Assembly: GCA_035041965.1 (NCBI GenBank)
Contig: JAPYMA010000008.1
Coordinates: forward strand, 84,488 to 148,487
Length of the DNA: 64,000 nt
Direction: 5' to 3'
From: Anisakis pegreffii
Taxonomy: Eukaryota; Nematoda; Chromadorea; Rhabditida; Anisakidae
Part shown: positions 53,401-64,000 of the stretch, piece after piece
Numbering within the stretch: position 1 is the stretch's first letter
Layout: each line of letters opens with the position of its first letter
Made by a program: the position numbers and the translations under genes
Notes under the pieces: generated by a model
Databases searched by the model: none
Told to the model about the DNA's origin: nothing
Seen by the model: the letters and a program-made list of their open reading frames with translations, nothing else

Positions 53401-55098
53401 ACGATCATCACATTATCAGCAGTTCTATGATAGTCCTAACGAGTGTGAATCGCAATGTTCTTATGAACAAACCATGTTAACAACATACGACGAACAACAC
53501 TTTCACAACGCTCATTCAGAAGAAATTCCGTCGCTAAACACATCCCATAATAACATCTCTTATGATTTTTGTAACACATCCAACATGAATGGCGACAGTC
53601 CCATTCCGTCAGCAGTTGCGGACAATGATCAGGTTTGTTGGTCAAGTTGTAAATTAATTAATCACTTCGTAAAGCTGTGCAAATCAGATAATCTCCCATT
53701 GCTGGTCAGTTAACGGAATAATTTTCTTTGGTTTTCAATAAAACAATTTTCAAGCAAGCAATAAACCATTGTATCTGCCTGTTCAGTGCTATTGCAGAAC
53801 GAACCAGTTACTACAGACGGATTTGTGGATTATCCAGCCTTCAAAGACGGTCAGTTGCGTTGGTTTCGGATTGTTGAGCCAACTGGAACTCGTATTATCT
53901 TACAGCGAAACGAACCGTTCAAGGAGCACGATTATTTCTGTTAGTCTATCAACCGTTTTTTTTCGATTCAATATTAAGCGTGAAATATTACTCTTCTCAA
54001 TGATTCAAAGCGTAAATTCGAATAAGTTTTTAAAAATTTCACTTGAGAAGCATGAATCTGAAACAGTTTCTTTTACTTGCTTCGATCTGATTCTTTCTCA
54101 GAAACGATTCTGTGTTGTTGGTTCTCCTCTTCGAAACATTTCTGAAATGGTATTATAACAGTTAGTGAACATGTTGTACTGAAGTTCCGAGCTGTTTTTT
54201 TCATATGAAACATGCAAGCAATGAGACCACCTGAGAACAGTTGTGTCATACTGCTCGTAAGAGTCATCAATATTAGATTATATCCTCTGAAAATAGTTGG
54301 AATCAATTTGTTGAACGCTAAGATTTAATTTTGATTTCAGTGCCGACCGTCGAACAAATCGTCACCAATAAATGGTTTGTTCAGTTATCAGCATTTGATT
54401 GGGTTCAGCAATTATTTTTGGAAATAGTTTGTAGTGGAATGAATGTTATGACAGTTGCTCATCGAGGATATGAAAAAAAATTACTCTGTTGTGATTTAGT
54501 GATGTTTAGAACATTAACTGCAAATGTTCCGGTTTGTATGCCGTAATGTGTTCAGTTGATTCTTTCTTCATAACATTTGACAATTCAGTTAATGAACAAG
54601 CATTTTCGATAAATGGAAATTTGATTGATGTGCTTTTATTAAGGAAGTTTTTGGTAGAACCCATTGATGAGTCATCATCGGATCAAAAAACCGAATTTAC
54701 GCTTCAGTTCGGTCAACAAACCGGTAAGCTAAAGTTATTTTGAGTCATTTTTTGAAATCCACAATGGTATCATATTGCTTGGTAGCATTCTTCTAGATTC
54801 ATTATGAACCAATAGAGTATTATATCTTAAATTATGATATACCTCTCGTCAAGGTTGTCATAATCTTATATTCAGTTGATTATCAGTTGAAAGTTCATAT
54901 AGGTTATGATGATTAGGCGGCAGTCATTTTCATGATGCGTTTCGAATTTCGTATTTATTTGCGACAAATAAGCTTCTCCTCATTTTCGCTTGACGATGTT
55001 TTCTCAGCTGTCGTTGCGCTACTTTTTTGTTGATTTCAGAAGAGTTACTGCATCAATTCGAAGAATCGAAGTATATGAATGAATTAGAATATGAATAA
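47492..55098 (+). CDS. CECR2-like chromatin-remodelling subunit lacking a bromodomain
   Basis: CECR2 partners ISWI-type ATPases. Exons: 47492-47573, 47848-48041, 48164-48243, 48731-48834, 49188-49294, 49462-49574, 49682-49813, 50103-50295, 50388-50498, 50849-51016, 51424-51456, 51698-51829, 52351-52461, 52718-52790, 52899-53632, 53798-53939, 54341-54374, 54644-54723, 55040-55098; about 893 residues, phases consistent throughout. The N-terminal half follows CECR2 order: VFDFVSKFNDAFNLTKFSEEELDEAI, then a helix ending LWEFFDHDW, then DIRAVILYELCQYRL and LRTSPIGGFNDEKYYYLGGTWLYR (the WHIM-type LRxxPLGxD...YWYFxGTRLY motif). Basic and acidic linkers come next, then FLWEVVCKTEDHLHFLIEYF and a Lys/Arg/Glu-rich coiled stretch (RRLEQKKIEREKRLEEEKR). 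After that, where CECR2 has its bromodomain, there is a 245-residue Ser/Asn/Tyr-rich exon. No bromodomain is visible. The last three exon joins are the least certain. Confidence 0.8.
49903..49977. repeat. 75-base near-perfect hairpin in a CECR2-like intron
   Basis: Two arms of about 37 bases, starting TAATAAGTAAA and ending TTTACTTATTA, pair with only a handful of mismatches and almost no loop (GTTTAAC at the centre). It lies between exons 49682-49813 and 50103-50295. A tiny TA-flanked MITE or a miRNA-like hairpin would both fit. Confidence 0.7.
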
Positions 55099-57306
55099 AT
55101 GATACTTTACGAATGAATGATGCATAAAATGGAGTCGAATCGCTGCAGAAAGCAATAAGAAATTGGCACTAATTCAATCTTCGTTACATTTCATTGTTGA
55201 GAAGTGCTATCAGCGATCAATATTTTTTGATCAGTTTTTCTCAACTGATCTTTGGCACTTAGATTTGTGTATATTGTTTGTTCATTAATCATTGAACAAG
55301 AAACGCTCATTTTTTGGCCGTTTCAATGGCTTTATTCTGACTGTTTTAATGAATTGTCGACGTTCTACCATTTATGTTCTTTTTTAATCGCCAAGCGATA
55401 CAGCTTGTACGGTTCTCTGCACTGGGTACTGATCTTTCGGTACATTACTCTACAATCTCTCAATGTCACACATTTGTTTGATATGATTCTGGCCGAATTT
55501 CGTTTTTATCTGTTCATCTGGAACGAAAGAGTACAATATGAATTTGTTATTACCAGTCAACAGAGAGTTCTTATACATCGTCTGCTTTTTGTAGAGATTT
55601 CATAAATTCCAGTGAACAGACTTCTATGGAAATTGCGAGCAATTCTGATCTGAATGTATCAAATTTCATTGGAGCGTGGAATCGAAAACGCTCATCCCGA
55701 TCGTTCATTACCCCTCTTTTTTGGGTTTTCGTATGATCTGAGATCTTCGTTCCAATTGTATTTTTCGAACCATAGTTCTTGTGTGAATCGTTGTACAACT
55801 AGAAGTATTGATTGCGAATGTTCGACCGGATGAATCGTAGAATCTGTCATTTCATATCTATATTACCAATTCCTGTCTGGGATTGCAGAATTATTTTATC
55901 TCCTTGCAGTGAACAACGTATCCAGGAAGTCTTAGTTTGTGTCATTCTTTTGGTAATCGCCAGCGGTGATAGTCTTGTAGAACTTTTCATCATCGCGAAT
56001 GAATGTTACCGAATTCAGTTTTGTAATGGCAGGTGTACCTCCGCATTCTTGACGCAATTATAAGTATTACTGGAGAGAAGTGAGAAGGAATTCAAAATTT
56101 TTCTTAGTTTGTGTCATTTTTTTGTGTCACTTCTCTCCATTTATCTCGATTTTTCTTCTAACAATAAGACTTTAAGTGAGAATAAAATTTATCCCATTAT
56201 CACTTAATACGAGCTTTGATTTTCCACTTTCGGTGACAACTTTCACGAAAGAATGAATGAATAGCTCAGTGGAATGAATGAAGATTTTTCGAGGAGTGCA
56301 GTATACATCTTTAATTGAGTTTAACGGATTGCTGCCCATTGTTGTTGGTAACATCTTCGGCATTTCAAGTTCTGGGAAAGCACTCCCGGTTCAACTTTTG
56401 ATTTTTTGTTGTGTAGAATATGAGAGACGATGGACCCATCCACTTTATTTAACTTCGTATAGTTGCTGAAAGTTTGCAGTACTGAAAGGTGGTATATGAT
56501 GTAGTTGCTAGGAAAAAGTGATCACCCAACGTCGTTATTTGCGAGTACTTTGAACAATCCGGTGTAAATTAATTTTGATCGAAGAAATATTACTGATATT
56601 GACACTTCGGAATAGTTGTTGCAAGTTGAGCTTAACAAAGGGAACGAAGAGTTCGTATAATATCGACATTTTTACATTGTTAATCGCATTGATGTTTAAT
56701 GTTGATGTTTTTTTTAAATTTGATATCGTTACATTGTGAATCGCAGTATATTTATGACTAATAATTTATTTCCTTCTTCGATGAAAACTTTCTTCGTCTA
56801 TTTTGCTCTTTTTTTCAACTTTATGAAAAATTCAGCACAAAATATCTGCGAACTGAAATATCTGAATTACACTGAAGAACTAAAAGCAAAAAAATCCTTT
56901 CGTTGCTGATTCATAATCGAATTAGCGTGCAATCTATGGTGCTTTAATGCGTTAACAATTTTGTTGACGTTCTTTATTCGATCGTTTTCCAATATTCTGA
57001 GTTGACCTTGTTGATTTTTTTTCAGAATTTTAAATTTTGCACTTTGTTATATCGTTTGTATTTACAGCTCCCTTTTCAGGGTTTATAACTGTTTATATTC
57101 ATAATGTTGATGCTGTTGATTATCATATTTTGTAATATTTTTCGCCTACGTTTTTTATCTCGAGAGGTGAACGTTTTATCAAATTCGATGAGACGTTCGA
57201 AATAAGGTTTTATTTGCGTTAAAAGTATGTTAAATTAAAAGTTGAGATAGCAAATTAAATGCCGGCAAAGAGATGGATGTGAATCAATCGTAACATATAA
57301 ATCTCT
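55099..57306. other. 2.2 kb between convergent genes, nothing recognised
   Basis: This is the 3' flank of both the CECR2-like and MKK7-like genes. The frame at 55252-55605 (117 codons) has no recognisable product. Confidence 0.5.
57208..57213 (-). promoter_or_regulatory. Candidate polyadenylation signal of the MKK7-like gene
   Basis: AATAAA on the minus strand, 94 bases past the stop codon of the MKK7-like gene. Assigned from position only. Confidence 0.4.
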
Positions 57307-59323
<2,017 letters not shown>

Positions 59324-62300
59324 AACCTTAAAAACTGTGGCAGCACTTCTCACAATTCTCAAAGCATGAATGGTAAAGTTCCAAAATTTCTTTGAAGACG
59401 ACAACAAATTGAACTGTTTTCACAAATAATACGTCGTCACTGAGCACTGCACTCATAGCTGTGGTGATGATCACTTCTAGTAGGTTTCAGAACACTACGA
59501 ATAACACAGATTAGCCAAAATTTAAAAACTTTCAAAATTAGCTCGATTTCGGCTTTAAGCAAGCTCTTCGAAAAGTTGTATACTGCAGATTTTAAGATAT
59601 TTGCATGAATCATTGCTCTTAAGAAAGATTTAAAAACAAATCGCTCACTGAAGTAGAAACTGATAATTATAGTAATCTTATCAAGCCACACACAGTTACA
59701 CATTATCTAAAGTTATCAGTCTTCAACAGGGTCAGTTTTGAAGGGGGCAATACGAAGAACGTTTTAAGAATATAGCACTTGATTCAGATAAATGAAACGA
59801 TTATTATAGAGAGGTGGTGCAATATTGGAAAAAACTGTAACAGTGGATCAGCATGGCTGAATTGTTCAAATTAATTTAAAGAAATGATTGGAATTTATTA
59901 ATAAATGCATAATTCCATCCCTCTTATGAGATGCATACTGGTGATTTCAGTAGAATATTTGATGTATAACACTTCTAAGGATCACCCGCAGTCACACAAC
60001 ACATTATTTATACAAAAAGTTGTCAATGCTTCGGCGTTCAACGGCATGTTATAATCAGATGAAATACAATGCATAAAACACGAAATATTTAATTTCATAG
60101 ATGATCATAATTTTCGAAACAATCAAAATATTTATTTATTTCCTCAAATTTCCGTCCACCTCCATTTTACATGCCAGCAATGTATCTGCATAAAAGCGTA
60201 TTTTTGAGCATATTCACACCAATCATCTACATAAAGATCAATGTTTCATGCTTTCACTATTCTTAGATCGTATTTTGTTCAGATGATGACGTTAAATATC
60301 AAAACACTGAGAGATTTCAAATGAACGAACAAATATCGTGTGGTTGCCTGTCCAATCCGAGCAAGATTTAACATCAAATAATTAGAGAATATTGAAGTTA
60401 TTTCATTCCTAATATACAGTTACGCATAAATATGCATAATGTTCCATTACGTTCATAGCAAACGATTTAAAAACGACGGAAAAGAGTGAATTGAAATGCG
60501 ATTGATTGTGCGTATTATTTGTATATTACGTGAAAGAAGAGAAAATCAATCAATCGATAGTGATTTGTAACGCATTCGATCAGTTGTACGCACTCAAATA
60601 AGAAAGAAATACTACAGAAATGATGACGAATGATAATCGAGTGATGAGGAAACCATTTGAGGATTCACTTGAAGATCAATTATTTTTTCATTGTGGTGGG
60701 TTGGATGAACTGATTGAAACGATTCGACAATGACGAAATATGAATTATCGTCTTTAATACAATGTGGAACAGTATGCAGAAATCGTTGGCCAATGACTAT
60801 GCACAATGAAGAAAGGATATAAATTTTATGGAGTGCAACGATGTTGAGGTAATGAAACGATAATGCAGCTGATAACTTTATCTGTGCTGAATCGTTTGTT
60901 GTATCGTATTTGATTATGTAAAAGAAGCTGCACTTGTAGAAATGGTGGCCTGTTCAGTCACTAATGTTCATTGGTCAATGAAAAAAACTTGCAAACGGTC
61001 TGAGCATTTTGAATCAAGATTAATATGAAGAACTGGACAATGACATGAAAGTATTTGAAGAAGTACTACAAAATTCAAACCTAGATATCAGAAACCCACC
61101 AGTAGCCTATTGCAGTAATCAGTTATAATCTATGATTCATTCTCATGCAGAAACGCCTGAAGATTTTCTTTTTTGCACCATTTTCTCTCAGTCTTTTCAT
61201 CAGTTCGATTTTTTCAACTTTCCTGTTGCAAACCGATGACCTCAGTTCAAATCAAAATTATTAGCTGACCTCGTGGCATTAATAAAAACTGCGTGATGCA
61301 TTCATAATTAACGACCTACAGAAACCTTTTTCATGTGAATTTTGAATGAAATGCGAATGTTGATTTTTGCTCACCAATTGCGAAAAAACTCACGAGAACT
61401 TATTTCGATTAACTGAACTCTCGAATACTTGAACAACAGCATCAAAGTGGCATATACTTTGTTCGTTTTTTAAGTGCAACGGTTATATACCAGCTATTTT
61501 TTCATGTTGTTTAATGCATTGCTTGCTGATCTAAATTCACTGAATATATAAACAAGCAACGTCAAGAACTTGAACCAGAATGAGAAAATGAACGAGCTCT
61601 TGAACTTTAATGAGTTTACGTGTCAATCAATGTTCTGCTGAATGAGTTATTCTGAACTGAGTTATCTTATGGATTGGTGCCCAATACTAATCACGCAGTG
61701 GTTTTCCGCTAATGCTTTGCATGGATTATCCACTCTGTCACATTTTACAGTTTTCTTTGTTCGATTCTAGTTGATGAATTCGATGAGAAGAAAACTTTTA
61801 GCATCTCTTCACGTCACAAAGACTGACAAACTTAACTTTAAAATAGAACACGGCGATATTGTCACTGCAATCAAATTGATTCAAAATTTTATGAGTACTA
61901 TTTGTTTGTGGTACTATTCATGTTAATTGATAACATAAGAAGTTTATGTAGGGTTTATAGCTGTTCTGATTGACGCTGGATTCAACAAATGTATTTGTTG
62001 AGTTCGATTTGTTTTCATTTCACTCATTCGTTGTGATAATATCACATGTCTTGATCATCACCTCTAGCATCAAATGTTATTGTGTTGTGCTCTTCAACTT
62101 GAACAGCTGCTGTTCATTTTCGTTTGTGGATATCTCGAAACACAGCACTTACTATCTGCATTGTTGTTAGCTGCTTTTATTATAAGAAAATTTGTTAATG
62201 CGCTTTTTTTTAAGTTCAAAATATTCGTGTCAAATTATCTAATCTAATGAGAACATTCTTCGTTAAGTTCAATGCTTTTCTTTTTATTTGGTTAGGAACA

Positions 62301-62670
62301 GGGCGATTAGTTGTGCTTAATATAATTACTCTGAAGGGTGTTGAGATATTACGTTTTTGGAAAAAAGTCGACAATATATGTGCACATTATTTATGCACCG
62401 AATTTTTTCCCCTCAAGTGATCCCCTCGAGGTGCGTTTCTTCAAGTGCATCAGTTTTTTTTCCATTGGATTTTTCAATTCATTGCCTGGATATTTTAATG
62501 CACGAAGACGATTTAACGCAACTTTCATAACCCACAAGATTATCACTGTCTACTTGTTGAAAGCACAACCATAGAATCTGAATTGTTTGGTGATTGAAAA
62601 TGTGAGAATTCAAGAAGTGATGTTTTCAAATTAAGCGTCAATTCCATACGAAAATCAATTCAAACTTCAG
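59324..62670. other. 3.3 kb between divergent MKK7-like and PRODH genes
   Basis: It should hold the promoters of both genes and the missing first exon of PRODH. No start exon could be recognised with confidence. Confidence 0.5.
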
Positions 62671-63666
62671 AACGCTTACATCCTTAACGCGTTCAGTCGT
62701 ATGGAAACCATCAGCGGTGGCGGAAAAAGAAATTGAGCAGTGTTATTCACGTTTAGATTTGAACTTTGAAAATGGTCAGGAAGCATTTAAAGTGAGTGAT
62801 TTGTGTCTGCTTTATAATAAATCTGCATTGTTTATAAATAATTGAATAACTATGTGCTAACTGATTCTCGAAACTTTTTTAAAGTCCCGCTATGTGTTTT
62901 GCTGTTCCAGCCGAATTCCTACAATATTTTCTGTATGACATACACCAATAACCAGAATTAAACAGTTTTAACGTGTAAAACTGCTTAATTCAGATTATTT
63001 GAGTTGATGTAATGAACATTTTCACCCGATGAAAAGAAAAGTTCCAAAATGCAGCCAGAAGTTTACTGTGCACGTATACTAGAAAATGCTCTAACGGATG
63101 ATCACATTTGACACTATTTTTACATTTTTTGCAGAGTAAAACGAATTATGAGTTATTTCGTGCACTTTTTGTGCTACGAATGTGCTCTTATGATATACTT
63201 ATCAAGAACAACAATGCCATTTTGAAAGTGATGCGAAAAATTATGGGCCAAAAACTGTTTAGCAAGGTTCTTAAAGCAACATTCTATGGACAATTTGTTG
63301 CTGGAGAGGATCGAGATGAGGTCAGAGTCTTACATTGTTTTGTTTCGTGAACAAGCAGCTTTTTCGTTCGTGCTATGTGATGTGACCGACTTCACACTTC
63401 AATTTATCGGTTGCCAGTCATTTTCTTCTCGGACTAATCTCATTTGACAGCAAGCGATATGATTGTTTGTCGAACTTGATGCCTTGTAATCGTCAGTGAA
63501 TGCTTCAGGTGATACCAACCGTGGCGAAAATGCAAAAGTTTGGAGTGAAATCAATTTTCGATTACAGTGTTGAAAAAGACATTTCTAAAGAAGAGGCACG
63601 GAAGAAGGCATTGGAGCATGTGAAGGACGCAGGACAAGTCAAAGAGATCCGTCTGAGATCAACGAG
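62671..63666 (+). CDS. PRODH: Proline dehydrogenase, mitochondrial (5' part; continues past right edge)
   Basis: A FAD enzyme of the mitochondrial inner membrane that oxidises proline to pyrroline-5-carboxylate. Exons 62671-62791, 63135-63320 and 63509-63666 join in phase. They match the N-terminal third of animal PRODH: RSVVWKPSAV then DLNFENGQEAFKSKTNYELFRALFVLR (family FxxKTxxELxRALxVLxLC), MGQKLFSKVLKATFYGQFVAGED (family MKMTFYGHFVAGED), and FGVKSIFDYSVEKDIS (family YGVEEDLS) with a charged EEARKKALEHVKD helix. The first exon is entered at a CTTCAG acceptor in phase 2, so an upstream exon with the start codon and mitochondrial presequence exists; I could not place it. The barrel with the FAD-binding and catalytic residues lies to the right of the window. 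The last donor (ACGAG|GTTGTA) is inferred. Confidence 0.93.
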
Positions 63667-63695
63667 GTTGTACATAACTATAGAAATTTGACTTC

Positions 63696-64000
63696 GATGT
63701 ATTCGAGCTCACCGTCTTCTCAGCTTTGCCCGGAAACATATCATCATTTATACATCGTTCGATTGAGCAGAATCTCGCCTTCCCAACGGTGAAATGCCGG
63801 CTTAAAAATTTCCAGCTCGCGAGGAGATATAGGGATTTTTGTGATCCTAATTAATGAAAATTTGAGTTTGATGATGTATTCAAGCTCACTGTCTTCTCAG
63901 CTTTGCCCGGAAACATATCATCATTTATACATCGTTCGATTGAGCAGAATCTCTTCTTTCTAATAATGAAATGCCGGCTTGAAAATTTCCAGTTTACGAG
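63696..64000 (+). repeat. Tandem duplication, period about 177 bases, in or after the PRODH intron
   Basis: A segment beginning GATGTATTCGAGCTC at 63696 recurs at 63873 and runs to the window end. The shared 128 bases are nearly identical over the first 80 and then carry scattered changes. Further copies may lie to the right. Confidence 0.85.

Noticed and set aside
54331..54546. Single long last exon for the CECR2-like gene (71-codon frame)
   Set aside because: It leaves no in-phase join to the conserved-looking 54644-54723 and 55040-55098 exons; the 34-base exon 54341-54374 does, with canonical sites.

Overview
The window looks like nuclear DNA of an animal, most likely a nematode. It is AT-rich and its genes are split into many short exons (about 33 to 730 bases) with GT...AG introns. 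Six proteins can be recognised by reading exons across splice sites. All family assignments come from motif recognition and remembered family features; no search was run. The exon models hold together because reading phases agree across each junction used.

Layout. (1) About 1-3890, minus: a diacylglycerol kinase of the zeta/iota type, with two C1 zinc domains and the start of the catalytic domain; it runs off the left edge and may begin with a Ser/Arg-rich exon at 6338-6966. (2) About 8960-12140, minus: exons of a gene I do not recognise. (3) 19796-24135, minus: a complete delta/gamma-type sarcoglycan in 7 exons. (4) 31959-43939, plus: a complete Golgi apparatus protein 1 (GLG1/ESL-1/CFR) orthologue in 26 exons, about 1202 residues. 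(5) 47492-55098, plus: a CECR2-like chromatin protein in 19 exons, about 893 residues, without a bromodomain. (6) 57307-59323, minus: a MAP kinase kinase of the MKK7/MEK-1 type in 7 exons, 332 residues. (7) 62671 to the right edge, plus: the 5' part of mitochondrial proline dehydrogenase.

These are independent genes rather than a pathway cluster: lipid signalling, muscle membrane complex, Golgi membrane protein, chromatin, stress kinase and proline catabolism. Long non-coding stretches separate them (12.1-19.8, 24.2-31.9, 43.9-47.5, 55.1-57.3 and 59.3-62.7 kb).

Mobile DNA: a family of small hAT-like non-autonomous elements with three copies, each with 8-base target duplications; a second small hAT-like family; and a young 1.25 kb near-perfect palindromic element inside a GLG1 intron. 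Other points of interest are an apparent AT...AG intron in the MKK7-like gene, frequent AAG 3' splice sites, a 75-base hairpin, and a tandem duplication of about 177 bases at the right edge. I found no bacterial-type system, CRISPR array, rRNA or convincing tRNA gene.
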